A stretch of 64,000 bases of DNA from JAMZMI01 sp963848175 (GCA_963848175.1 CAWKCO010000012.1:62001-126000), one strand, 5' to 3'. Positions 49,783-58,578 are shown, counted from the stretch's first letter. Numbers and translations are program-made. Notes: generated by a model from the letters alone, not told the origin.

Positions 49783-49862
49783 ACCGACCACTAACAACCG
49801 ATTACTGAATACCGACCACTGAAAACTGACCACCGAATACCAAACACCGACCACCGAAAAAA
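49783..49862. repeat. ACCGACCACTGA tandem repeat block, right of four-helix gene
   Basis: Several imperfect copies of ACCGACCACTGAAAACTGACC / ACCGAATACC end two bases before the moaCB start codon, so the repeat also forms the leader of that gene. Confidence 0.8.
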
Positions 49863-49863
49863 A

Positions 49864-50763
49864 ATGGTAGACATAACACATAAATCAAATACCCTGCGAA
49901 TAGCCACGGCGCAAGCCATTGTGAAAGTGAGCAGGCAAGAAACAATAACACTGATTGAGCGCGGAGAGATTCCCAAAGGAAATGTGTTCGAGATGGCCAA
50001 AGCAGCAGGACTGCTTGCCGTGAAGAAAACACCCGATCTGCTGCCTGATTGTCATCCGCTTCCCATTGAGTTTACGGGCATTGTGTACAAGATTGAGGGT
50101 TTGGAGATCAACATCCAAATGACGGTGAAGACCATCTACAAAACGGGGGTGGAAGTAGAGGCCATGCACGGTGCGAGCGTGGTGGCACTCACGATGTATG
50201 ACATGCTCAAGCCGGTGGACAAAGGAGTGGAGATTCATCATATCAAGCTTTTAGAGAAAAAAGGAGGGAAGTCTTCTTATGCCAAAGATGTGAGCCATCT
50301 TACTGCGCAAGTGGTGGTTTGCTCGGACACCATTTCTCGTGGAGAAAAGGAAGACCGTGCAGGGAATGCCATTGCTGAAAAGCTGCTTGGATATGGTTTG
50401 GAAGAGGTAGGCTACACGGTCATTCCAGATGAAAAAGCGGCAATAGCGCAATTGGTCAAAGATCAGCAGACGGATTTGTTGATCTTTACAGGCGGCACAG
50501 GTGTGAGCCCACGGGATGTTACGCCTGATGCCATTCGTCCGCTGTTGGATACTACGCTAGATGGGGTGGAAGAAAATATCAGAAGGTATGGACAAGAGCG
50601 AATGCCTTATGCGATGCTTTCGCGATCTGTGGCGGGCATCCGAAATGGAAAAGTGATACTGGCAGTGCCGGGCTCTACCGCAGGAGCAAGCGAGGCGATG
50701 GATGCAGTATTCCCTCATTTATTTCATGTATTTGAGGTTTTGAAAGGAAAAAGACACGACTAA
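49864..50763 (+). CDS. Bifunctional MoaC/MogA(MoaB)-type Moco biosynthesis protein
   Basis: 299-residue fusion. The N-terminal MoaC (about 1-150; cyclic pyranopterin monophosphate synthase) shows MVDITHKSNTLRIATAQAIV, LLPDCHPLPIEFTG and GVEVEAMHGASVVALTMYDM. The C-terminal MogA/MoaB domain (about 160-299; molybdopterin adenylation) shows VVVCSDTISRGEKEDRAGNA, IFTGGTGVSPRDVTPDAI and VPGSTAGASEAMDAVFPHL. The fusion is known in Bacteroidota. The start lies at the edge of the repeat block, so native promoter or coupling signals have been replaced. moaA follows after 19 bases. Confidence 0.93.
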   Translation: MVDITHKSNTLRIATAQAIVKVSRQETITLIERGEIPKGNVFEMAKAAGLLAVKKTPDLLPDCHPLPIEFTGIVYKIEGLEINIQMTVKTIYKTGVEVEAMHGASVVALTMYDMLKPVDKGVEIHHIKLLEKKGGKSSYAKDVSHLTAQVVVCSDTISRGEKEDRAGNAIAEKLLGYGLEEVGYTVIPDEKAAIAQLVKDQQTDLLIFTGGTGVSPRDVTPDAIRPLLDTTLDGVEENIRRYGQERMPYAMLSRSVAGIRNGKVILAVPGSTAGASEAMDAVFPHLFHVFEVLKGKRHD

Positions 50764-50782
50764 AAGAGAAAGGACAGGACTA

Positions 50783-51763
50783 ATGGAGTCACAAATCATA
50801 GATACATTCGGGAGGAAACACAACTACCTGCGTATTTCGCTTACGGAGCGGTGCAACTTGCGGTGTTTCTATTGCATGCCCGAAGATGGGATTGAGCTGA
50901 TGGAGAAAAGCACCATCATGCGTACGGAAGAGATTGTGGCTATTGCCAAAGCGTTTGTAAGCCTGGGTGTCGATACCATCAGATTGACAGGTGGAGAACC
51001 TCTGGTGCGAAAGAATTTTGAAAATCTGATTCGTGAGTTGGCAGGACTTGGTGTTAAGCTCAAGTTGACCACCAATGGCATTCTACTCGATAAATATTAC
51101 GATCTCTTTGAAGAAATAGGTCTCAAAACAATCAATATCAGCCTAGATACACTGGATAAAGCACGTGCGCTTTTCATTACCAAAAGAGATTATTTTGATC
51201 GCATCATGGCCAACATCTATGAAGGTTTGGATCGTGGATTTCAGATCAAACTCAATGTGGTGCTTATCAAAGGCGTCAACGATCAGGAGATTGTGGACTT
51301 TATAAAACTCACAGAGAATAAGCAGATTTCAGTCAAGTTCATTGAGTTTATGCCTTTCAAAGGCAATCAATGGAGTTGGGATAAAGGGGTAAGTGAGGAT
51401 ACCATTTTGGAAACTGTGCGAGGTACTTTTGGTGAGATCGAAAAACTCAATAATCCGAAGCACAGCACTTCCTCCAATTTCAAAGTTGCTGGATTTGAAG
51501 GCAGTTTTGGGATTGTGAGTACCATTACCAAGCCTTTCTGTGCCGAGTGCAATCGCATCAGACTTACTGCCGATGGGAAAATGAAAAACTGTCTTTTTGC
51601 AACTTCCGAAACCGATTTATTGACACCTTTCCGAGAAGGGCAGCTCATAGATGAATTAATCAAAAAGGCCATTTTAGGTAAAAAATATTCTCGTGATGGA
51701 ATGGAGCGCATGGAGTCAGGTCATTACGAACAAAACCGATCGATGATTTCAATAGGAGGCTGA
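50783..51763 (+). CDS. moaA: GTP 3',8-cyclase MoaA
   Basis: 326-residue radical SAM enzyme, the first step of molybdenum cofactor synthesis. The N-terminal cluster motif is CNLRCFYC (C-x3-C-x2-C), the SAM site RLTGGEPLVRKNF, and the C-terminal cluster CAECNRIRLTADGKMKNC. The protein ends in the essential Gly-Gly (MISIGG). Intact, normal length. Its TGA stop overlaps the moeA ATG by one base. Confidence 0.96.
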   Translation: MESQIIDTFGRKHNYLRISLTERCNLRCFYCMPEDGIELMEKSTIMRTEEIVAIAKAFVSLGVDTIRLTGGEPLVRKNFENLIRELAGLGVKLKLTTNGILLDKYYDLFEEIGLKTINISLDTLDKARALFITKRDYFDRIMANIYEGLDRGFQIKLNVVLIKGVNDQEIVDFIKLTENKQISVKFIEFMPFKGNQWSWDKGVSEDTILETVRGTFGEIEKLNNPKHSTSSNFKVAGFEGSFGIVSTITKPFCAECNRIRLTADGKMKNCLFATSETDLLTPFREGQLIDELIKKAILGKKYSRDGMERMESGHYEQNRSMISIGG

Positions 51764-52926
51764 TGATATCTATACAAGAAGCAAAAGAGAAAGTACTTGC
51801 TCAAGAAGTACTTCGAGTTACCTTAGAACTGCCACTTTTGAAAGCCCTAGGTTTTCATCTGGCAGAGTCGATTACTGCAACCATCAATTTGCCGTCTTTT
51901 GACAACTCTGCTATGGACGGTTATGCCGTTTGCGGTTATGCTGAGACGTACAATATAAAGGGTGAGGTGGCAGCAGGAGAGACGGCCTCTTTTCAACTTA
52001 AGGAAGGAGAGGCCATGCGCATTTTCACTGGTGGGCGCATTCCAGAAAATACCACGGCGGTGATCATGCAAGAGAAAACTGCTGCATCTGGCAAGCTGCT
52101 CAATGTTTCTGATGAGGTAGTAAAAGGCAAGAATATCCGCAAAAAAGGTGAGGAACTGAAAATTGGTGATATCGTATTTGAAAGCGGTCAGAAGATCACC
52201 CCAGCGGCAGTGGGCACCATTAGTTCGCTAGGCATCAGTCACGTGCATGTTTTTCAGAAACCAAAGGTAGGCATTATTACCACTGGCAATGAATTGATTG
52301 CAGCAGGTACGCCGTTAAAGGAGGGACAAATCTATGAGTCTAATGGAGCTACACTGGAGGCGGTACTTTCCAATTACGGTTTTGATTGTCATTTGCGTAC
52401 ACAGATCAAAGATGATTTTGATGCCATCAAATGGGGGATAGGTGAAGCGCTAGAGCAAACGGATGTTTTGTTGATCTCTGGAGGGATTTCCGTTGGGGAT
52501 TATGACTTTGTGAAACAGGCGTTGGAGGAAAATGGTGTAGAAGAGCTTTTCTATAAGGTTGCTCAGAAACCGGGCAAGCCCTTGTACTTTGGCCGTAGGG
52601 CGGATGTTTTTGTCTTTGCCTTACCCGGAAATCCTGCATCTGCGCTCACTTGCTTCTACATGTATGTGCTGCCATTGCTGCAAAAATTGAAAGGAGAGAA
52701 AAGCCAAGGTCTTTTGAAACTGAGTCTTCCGCTGGCGCATGAGTACGTGATGAAATCCGACCGACCAACTTTCTTCAAAGCAAATATTGCCGATGGCAAA
52801 GTGAGCTTGATGCATGGCCAAGGTTCTAATATGCTTCATTCTCTGGCACTAGGCAATGCTTTGGCATTTCTCGACAAGCAAAAGCTATTCGAGGAAGGAG
52901 AGTTGGTGGAGTGTTATTGGTTGTAG
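51763..52926 (+). CDS. moeA: Molybdopterin molybdotransferase MoeA
   Basis: 387 residues; inserts molybdate into adenylated molybdopterin. Visible are SFDNSAMDGYAVCGYAE, RIFTGGRIPENTTAVIMQE, IITTGNELIAAGTPL, SGGISVGDYDFVKQALEENG and the domain III loop ALPGNPASALTCFYMYVLPL. Intact, overlapping moaA by one base. It is the last gene of the Moco cluster; a repeat-bearing region follows. Confidence 0.95.
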   Translation: MISIQEAKEKVLAQEVLRVTLELPLLKALGFHLAESITATINLPSFDNSAMDGYAVCGYAETYNIKGEVAAGETASFQLKEGEAMRIFTGGRIPENTTAVIMQEKTAASGKLLNVSDEVVKGKNIRKKGEELKIGDIVFESGQKITPAAVGTISSLGISHVHVFQKPKVGIITTGNELIAAGTPLKEGQIYESNGATLEAVLSNYGFDCHLRTQIKDDFDAIKWGIGEALEQTDVLLISGGISVGDYDFVKQALEENGVEELFYKVAQKPGKPLYFGRRADVFVFALPGNPASALTCFYMYVLPLLQKLKGEKSQGLLKLSLPLAHEYVMKSDRPTFFKANIADGKVSLMHGQGSNMLHSLALGNALAFLDKQKLFEEGELVECYWL

Positions 52927-53297
52927 GCTTGGTTTCTATAATTTTACTCGCTAACGAGTGAAGTGTAAATTTTAATTAGCTCTCATGGATTATTTAAAAA
53001 AAAGATCTTCTTAGTAGATGACCTTCGCTTACCAAATTAAAAAACTTTAAGCAATTGAACTTACGAGCACTTTCCCCCGCTGGCGGGGGCTAGGGACGCC
53101 CGGCTAGGGGGTGGATTTACACCAACATGGCAAAATCGTGATGCCAACAATTGCCATCACAACTAGAGATTGCAATCCTATGCTATCCTGAGAATACCAC
53201 ATAGAATTGATAACTTTCAGGCCACAATGCAAATAATCACTTTCCCAAGCTAAGGACTTCCTTCCTAGCCAAGAAAGTGTTCAATAATAAAGACCTC
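52927..53297. other. Intergenic region with GC-rich repeat (371 bp)
   Basis: Includes ACTCGCTAACGAGTG hairpin sequence (52948-52962), a stretch resembling 54503-54570, and the GC-rich repeat copy at 53050-53115. No gene seen. Confidence 0.5.
53050..53115. repeat. GC-rich hairpin repeat (family B), copy 1
   Basis: AAGCAATTGAACTTACGAGC followed by the hairpin CCCCCGCTGGCGGGGG and CCCGGCTAGGGGGTGGA. Direct copies at 53975 and 54566, inverted copy at 54459. Confidence 0.85.
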
Positions 53298-53910
53298 ATG
53301 CGACAAATAATTTTGGTAGTCACATTTATGACAATATCCTTTTCTGGATTGGCTCAGTACGGGCGATTACACTATTCTTTTAGTGTAGGGCCAGCTTTTC
53401 CCGTAGGAAAATTAAGAAATGTGAAGACCTCTGGCTATGATCTTACTACCACAAGTGGGTCATCCTTCAACTTTGGTGTGGATTACGATCTTACAGAACA
53501 CTTTGGCGGGTCTTTTAACATTGCGGTAGACATTCTCGGTACTATAGATAACAGATATTCTTTTGGATTGAATAACGAAGCATGGGTATCACGTTGGGGT
53601 ATGATAGGTGCATATTATCACCACAGCTGGAATAAAAGATTTCGAGTACAAACAAGTATACAATTGGGGTTGGTGAATGTTGAATCCCCTTTCAGTGATC
53701 TGGTCGTAAAACCCCAAAATACCTTATCAATCATCTGTGCGAAGTTTTGGTTTTGGGGTTCAAGCCAAAGGAATGTACTACCCACTTAAGTTTCTAGGAG
53801 TCTTCATCAATACCCAACTCATGCACAGCTCACCTGAATTTAGCTATGGAAAGCAATCATTCGGAGTTTTTAGAATGGAGTTGGGTTTAGAGGTGCGATT
53901 TTTTAAATAG
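53298..53910 (+). CDS. Outer membrane beta-barrel protein (one frameshift)
   Basis: About 204 residues. The start at 53298 gives the signal MRQIILVVTFMTISFSGLAQ. Then YSFSVGPAFPVGKLRNV, SSFNFGVDYDLTEHFGGSF, GMIGAYYHHSWNKRFRVQTS. One shift near 53735 leads to VRSFGFGVQAKGMYYPLKFL, FGVFRMELGLEVRFFK and a stop at 53908-53910. The Gly-rich opening strand and a C-terminal aromatic strand fit a small OmpW/OMP_b-brl type porin. It lies between two copies of repeat family B. Function unknown. Confidence 0.72.
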
Positions 53911-53974
53911 TCAATCATTCTTAATATGATACACCTTGATAATTTTCTCCACAAGACGGAATGATATAATTTAG

Positions 53975-54040
53975 GAATTGAACTTACGAGCAGTTGTCCC
54001 CCGCTGGCGGGGGCGAGGGGCGCCCGGCTAGGGGGTGGAG
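53975..54040. repeat. GC-rich hairpin repeat (family B), copy 2
   Basis: GAATTGAACTTACGAGCAG followed by CCCCCGCTGGCGGGGG and CGCCCGGCTAGGGGGTGGAG. Forms the left arm around the DUF559 gene. Confidence 0.85.
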
Positions 54041-54079
54041 AAAACCCAGGTGCAGAGAACCCAAAAATCCTTGAATCAG

Positions 54080-54502
54080 ATGTCTGATAAAAACAACAGC
54101 CATTACAACAAAAAACTGCAACCCTATGCCCATGCGCTGAGGTCTGACATGACCAAAGCGGAAGCCTGTATCTGGAAATATGTGCTAAAAGCGAGGCTGA
54201 TGAAAGGATACCAGTTTCGTAGACAGAGACCTGTGCTCAACTATATTGCTGATTTTATGTGTAAGGAGCTCAACCTCATTATAGAAATTGATGGCATCAC
54301 GCATACCTATGAAGGAGCGGCAGAAAAAGATCAGAAAAGAACCTCCGAACTGGAAAAGCACGGTTTCACAGTCCTCAGGTTTACAGATGAAGAAGTACTC
54401 AAACACATTGAGCATGTGCATGCGAATATTGAAGATTGGATAGAAAAGAATGCTACCGCTCCACCCCCTAACCCCCGCCAGCGGGGGATACGTAAAAGTT
54501 GA
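54080..54502 (+). CDS. DUF559 (Vsr-like endonuclease fold) protein
   Basis: About 140 residues. I choose the start at 54080 (MSDKNNSHYNKKLQPYAHAL) because the earlier part of the frame lies in the repeat. Visible are LRSDMTKAEACIWKYVLKAR, YQFRRQRPVLNYIADFMCKE, LNLIIEIDGITHTYEG (catalytic-type Asp and Glu/Asp) and LEKHGFTVLRFTDEEVLKHI. This is the DUF559 family, with a fold related to very-short-patch-repair endonucleases. The last residues (PPPNPRQRGIRKS) are encoded by the inverted repeat, a recurrent feature of such genes. Function unproven. Confidence 0.87.
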   Translation: MSDKNNSHYNKKLQPYAHALRSDMTKAEACIWKYVLKARLMKGYQFRRQRPVLNYIADFMCKELNLIIEIDGITHTYEGAAEKDQKRTSELEKHGFTVLRFTDEEVLKHIEHVHANIEDWIEKNATAPPPNPRQRGIRKS

Positions 54503-54503
54503 C
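54459..54503. repeat. GC-rich hairpin repeat (family B), inverted copy 3
   Basis: Reads CTCCACCCCCTAACCCCCGC then CAGCGGGGG, the reverse complement of the 53975 copy. With copy 2 it forms inverted ends around the DUF559 gene. Confidence 0.82.
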
Positions 54504-54565
54504 ACTCGTTCTACTTGATAACGAGTGACTTGTAAATTTCACTTGGCTCTTATGAAGTATTATTG

Positions 54566-54622
54566 AAAAGCAATTGAGCTTACGAGCAGCCGTCCCCCGC
54601 TGGCGGGGGTAGGGGGTGGAGA
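54566..54622. repeat. GC-rich hairpin repeat (family B), copy 4
   Basis: AAAAGCAATTGAGCTTACGAG, then CCCCCGCTGGCGGGGG and TAGGGGGTGGAGAAAAC. Direct copy, slightly shortened, about 65 bases after the inverted one. Confidence 0.82.
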
Positions 54623-54718
54623 AAACGGTGGAAAGAACGGCTAGCAACCATTTCTTAATCCCCTAAATTGCCCTGTCATATTGATCACGACTAGCGATAT
54701 TTTAATTCAGAATCACTG

Positions 54719-55514
54719 ATGCGATATTTTTTACATATTGGATACGATGGCGGCAACTACAGCGGTTGGCAGAGGCAAAAGGGAACTTCAAACACGATTC
54801 AGGAAGTCATTGAGCTAGCACTCTATATGATCTTTAAGGAAAAGGGTGACCGCCAATGGCTGTGGACGTACCGATGCGGGTGTTCACGCAAGTCAATATG
54901 TCGTTCAAATCGAGCTTGATCGAAAGCCTGAATTCGATTTGAAATTCCGATTGAACAAAAACTTACCTGATGACATTGCGGTTTTTGAAATCATTGAAGT
55001 GGCAGATAATCAACACTGCCGGTATGATGCTGTGGAACGTACCTACGATTATTTTATTCATTGGAAGAAAGACCCGGTTCTCATTCGCTATAGTTCCTAT
55101 TACGATAATTTGGAGTTGGACTTTGATCTCATGAGCAAGGCCACCGCATTGATCGGAGCTACGAAGGACTTTAAGGCGGTTTGCAAGAAGCCAGATTCTT
55201 ACGATAACACTTTGTGTCAGATCAGCAACTGCCAACTGTTCGTCAATCAAGAACTGGGGCGGTTGCGGTTCACGATTACGGGCAATCGCTTTCTTCGAGG
55301 GATGGTTAGGATTTGTGTATTCTATCTACTGGAAGTAGGAAGTGGTCAATTGACATTATCTGAGTTTGAAGAGATTTTAAAACAAGAAAGGGATTCGAAA
55401 GAGAAAAGCCCAGCACTTCCGAATGGCCTTTTTCTCAGTGGGGTGGCATACCCATTTTTGAAATTGAGCAATGCGCATCATTTGATCACGATGTTGAAAG
55501 TAGGGTTGGAGTAG
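54719..55514 (+). CDS. truA: tRNA pseudouridine synthase A (one frameshift)
   Basis: About 264 residues; makes pseudouridine at positions 38-40 of tRNA anticodon arms. It starts MRYFLHIGYDGGNYSGWQRQ, with the family opening YDGxxYxGWQRQ. One extra G near 54848 shifts the frame; removing it gives KVTANGCGRTDAGVHASQYV with the catalytic Asp in GRTDAGVHA. Then come FRLNKNLPDDIAVFEI, CRYDAVERTYDYFIHWKKDP and TITGNRFLRGMVRICVFYLL. As a conserved housekeeping gene it is strong evidence that single-base errors affect this sequence. Confidence 0.9.
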
Positions 55515-55577
55515 TCGGGGTAAGTTCTGGGAAATACGCCATGCTGAGTGAGATGAATAATGAAAATCGATAAGTCT

Positions 55578-55624
55578 AAACCTTCGAGGTTTTCTGTTCA
55601 GCTTGAAAGAAACCTCGAAGGTTT
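55578..55624. terminator. Strong hairpin terminator behind truA
   Basis: AAACCTTCGAGGTTT (55578-55592) pairs perfectly over 15 bases with AAACCTCGAAGGTTT (55610-55624), followed by T-rich sequence. Each arm is itself nearly palindromic. Confidence 0.8.
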
Positions 55625-55857
55625 TATTACAAGAATGATTCCGCCCTTTCAGGGCTAGGATCATTGAGCTATAGCTCTTCCCTGATTGTGGGATTAGAAA
55701 ACTTTTGGAATGCAACTCCGAAAAGAGAGAAGAAAAACACAACCCACCATGACCCAATCAAGTTTGCGCCAAAAGCCAAAATTAATGCCCCACTTGATCA
55801 ATGTTTAGATCTAACAATGCTTCTTTTGCCTACAGTTAGTTCATTAAATCTGATTAT

Positions 55858-57288
55858 ATGAGCAGCTTCAAGAAAACATTGAATAAGATATCCTTAGAAG
55901 AATACCGTGCTTTCGTGCTTCATTGTGCGACTCAGGATCCAGATTTCAAGATCATGTTTGAAATATTCTTTGCTGACAAGACTGATAGTCCTGATATAGC
56001 AGGCAAATATAAAAAGCTAATGGAGAGGCTGATTTCAAAGTACTCAGATCATGGATACATTGATTACAGATCCACATCCGACTTGTCTTCGGAGATTGAC
56101 AACTTTCTAGAGATAAGTGCCAAGATGGTTAGCCAAAGCAATTTTAGAGATGGCTTTCTTGTTGCTAGTATTGTTTTAAAAGAGTCGATCCAGCTTATTA
56201 CTCATTGTGATGATTCTGGTGGCTACATTGGAGGAAACATCAGTGAGGCCATTGAGTTGGTAGAAAATATATGCCAAGAAGATAATGCAGCAAATGATCT
56301 TAAAGAAGAGATTTTTTTGTTTTTAGAAACAGAGCTGCAGGATCGCATTTATTTTGATTACGGGGATTTCGGGTATGATCTTTTCAGCACCTTTCGGAGT
56401 TTGGCGGTCAATCTTGGCAAAAAGGAATCATTTCTTACTTTTCTTGAAAATCAAATTAGGCGTGTAAAGCCGGAAGCTCATTCGGATTATGAAATCGAGT
56501 TTCTGATCAAAGAGCGCATTGCTTTCTATGCGGATAGCAATGAGCCAGAAGAAGCAAAAAAGCTGATCGCAGAAAATCTGGACATTGTAGAACTCAGAAA
56601 CGAGGAAGTGAATAGGGTACTTCTTCAAAAGGATTTTGAACAGGCCAAAATATTGATAAATGAGGGCATTCGCATTGCGGAGGAGAAGGTGCATCCTGGC
56701 ACAGTGAATGAATGGAAAAGAGCGTTGTTACGTGTGGCTCAGCAGGAGAATGACGTGCCTACAATAAGACATTATACTAAGTACTTTGCTTTTGAGAGAG
56801 GTTTTAGCAATAAGGACTATCGTCAATGGAAAGCTACCTATTCACCCACTGAATGGGGTGCTATCATAGAGGAACATATAAATAAGACGATCGCTGAGAT
56901 CAAAAGTGATAAAACTAAAAGGTTTGTATTCTATGATCAAAATACACAATTGCGGATGAACTTGGCACCTATTTATATAGAGGAGCAATACTTGGATAGG
57001 TTAATGGGTTTGCTTCAAAATGAGAAAAGCCTTGATGTGATATTGACTTATCACGATCATCTTAAAAAACAATTTCCCGACGAGCTTATGGCGTTATATC
57101 CAGCCGCATTTGAGCATAATGCTGAACGCGCAAGCAATCGCAAGGAGTATGCCACACTCGCATCTACAATGAAAAGAGTGATGAAAGATCTACCTGAAAA
57201 GAAAGATGAAATAATGGCTTTAGTAAGCAAGTTGAAACAGAAATATGCTCGAAGACCAGCAATGCTCGATGAACTGGGTAGGCTGTGA
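55858..57288 (+). CDS. Helical-repeat protein resembling SWIM zinc finger-associated proteins
   Basis: 476 residues, almost entirely helical. The C-terminal part (YHDHLKKQFPDELMALYPAA, ASNRKEYATLASTMKRVMKD, LVSKLKQKYARRPAMLDELG) closely follows the C-termini of SWIM zinc finger proteins (LKKxYPDELLxLY ... YPRRPAMLEEL). The SWIM motif itself (CxC ... CxH) is not present here, so this is the helical part alone. No signal peptide or membrane helix. Probably a cytoplasmic TPR-like scaffold. Function unknown. The gene is intact. Confidence 0.7.
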   Translation: MSSFKKTLNKISLEEYRAFVLHCATQDPDFKIMFEIFFADKTDSPDIAGKYKKLMERLISKYSDHGYIDYRSTSDLSSEIDNFLEISAKMVSQSNFRDGFLVASIVLKESIQLITHCDDSGGYIGGNISEAIELVENICQEDNAANDLKEEIFLFLETELQDRIYFDYGDFGYDLFSTFRSLAVNLGKKESFLTFLENQIRRVKPEAHSDYEIEFLIKERIAFYADSNEPEEAKKLIAENLDIVELRNEEVNRVLLQKDFEQAKILINEGIRIAEEKVHPGTVNEWKRALLRVAQQENDVPTIRHYTKYFAFERGFSNKDYRQWKATYSPTEWGAIIEEHINKTIAEIKSDKTKRFVFYDQNTQLRMNLAPIYIEEQYLDRLMGLLQNEKSLDVILTYHDHLKKQFPDELMALYPAAFEHNAERASNRKEYATLASTMKRVMKDLPEKKDEIMALVSKLKQKYARRPAMLDELGRL

Positions 57289-57702
57289 CCAAGCATCAAT
57301 ATAAAAGTAATGACTCAGACGCTGGTTGGTGCTATCCAAGCAAGACGGGCTGGGGCTGCAGAAGCAGTACGCAAGAGATAAGATCGTGGAGATAGAAACA
57401 CCCCAATACTGAGAGGATGTCAATCTTATAGACTTTTGTCCCGCAGAGAATCCTATTCGTCATTTAGGTAGTCGCTTCCTTTGGATAGCGATTAAGATTC
57501 CTTGCGGGAATGACTGGTTGGTGAGACGCAAGTGAGCGCAGTGCGTGTAGCGCTCAGCGTGGTGAAACACCAAGAAAGGCGAAGGTATGTTGAGATTTAA
57601 TGATTAACCCAATGGGCATTAAAGAACACACCCTACACCCACCCAACACAAAAATATCTACCCAGACATTTGGTAATTACTTAGCGATTGACTTAATATT
57701 GT
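57289..57702. other. Intergenic region with dispersed repeat (414 bp)
   Basis: Contains the second copy of the 87-base dispersed repeat (57439-57526) and no credible gene. Confidence 0.5.
57439..57526. repeat. 87-base dispersed repeat, copy 2
   Basis: Matches 39144-39230 with roughly 80 percent identity; both carry GATTAAGATTCC next to a short TGCGGGAATGACTGG block. Confidence 0.8.
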
Positions 57703-57726
57703 AGTGTATTAGTTAAGTAATACACC
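57703..57726. promoter_or_regulatory. Operator palindrome for the GntR/YtrA-type regulator
   Basis: GTGTATTA, six bases, TAATACAC: a perfect 8-base inverted repeat (57704-57725) starting 38 bases before the ABC ATPase start. The outer AGTGTA and TACAC halves resemble the AGTGTA ... TACACT operators known for YtrA-subfamily GntR regulators, and a YtrA-type gene is in the operon. Confidence 0.75.
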
Positions 57727-57741
57727 TAATATTGAAGTCAA

Positions 57742-58578
57742 ATGCTAAGAGCACACAACCTTTTCTATCATTACAGCACACAGAAGCCCATTTTTGAGCA
57801 TTTGTCGCTGGAGCTATCAGCTGGCAACATCTATGGCCTCTTAGGTGAAAATGGTGCGGGCAAGTCCACCTTGTTGAAATTGATTGCTGGATTGCTATCC
57901 CCAAGCAAAGGGGAGTTACACGTATTGGGCTATCAGCCAAAAGACCGCACCCCTCAATTTCTACAAGAGATCTACATCGTGCCAGAGGAGTTTGAGCTGC
58001 CCAAGATGACCTTGTCGCGTTTTGTAGATTTATATGCGCCGTTTTATCCGCGCTTTCAGCGAGAGGTCTTTGCAGGCTACATGACTGAGTTTGGTTTGCG
58101 GGTGGAGGAGAAGACACAATCGCTTTCTTTTGGTCAGAAAAAGAAATTTTTGCTGTCGTTTGGTTTAGCTACCGACTGTAAGCTGCTGATCTTAGATGAG
58201 CCCACCAATGGGTTGGACATTCCTTCCAAGAGCATTTTTCGAAAGCTGGTGGCCAATGCCATCCATGAGGAGCGCACGTTCATCATCTCTACACACCAAG
58301 TACGTGACATGGAAAACCTGATAGACCCCATCATTATTTTGGCTGAGGGCGAGGTGATCTTCCAGCAGGCGCTTGAGCAGATCGCGGAAAAGCTGAGCTT
58401 CTCCCGAGAGCAAGAACTCACAGATACGGCGAGCATCGTGTATAAAGAATCGAGCTTTGCCGGGCACACGGTGGTAAGAGAAAATAGCACAGGGATAGAT
58501 AGCAAAGTGAGCCTGGAGGTGCTTTTCAATGCGGTGATAGGCAATAAGGGTCGAATTCAAAAAATATTCAACAACTAG
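57742..58578 (+). CDS. ABC transporter ATP-binding protein (YtrB-like)
   Basis: 278-residue ATPase. Walker A LLGENGAGKSTLLKLIAG, signature SFGQKKKFLLSFGLA (a degenerate LSxGQ, common in this subfamily), Walker B LLILDEPTNGLDIPSKS and the switch His in FIISTHQVRDMENL. It is the first gene of a four-gene operon (ATPase, membrane protein, GntR regulator, DUF2807-like protein). Such YtrA-regulated ABC systems respond to cell-envelope stress in other bacteria. The next gene starts 2 bases after the stop. Intact. Confidence 0.92.
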   Translation: MLRAHNLFYHYSTQKPIFEHLSLELSAGNIYGLLGENGAGKSTLLKLIAGLLSPSKGELHVLGYQPKDRTPQFLQEIYIVPEEFELPKMTLSRFVDLYAPFYPRFQREVFAGYMTEFGLRVEEKTQSLSFGQKKKFLLSFGLATDCKLLILDEPTNGLDIPSKSIFRKLVANAIHEERTFIISTHQVRDMENLIDPIIILAEGEVIFQQALEQIAEKLSFSREQELTDTASIVYKESSFAGHTVVRENSTGIDSKVSLEVLFNAVIGNKGRIQKIFNN

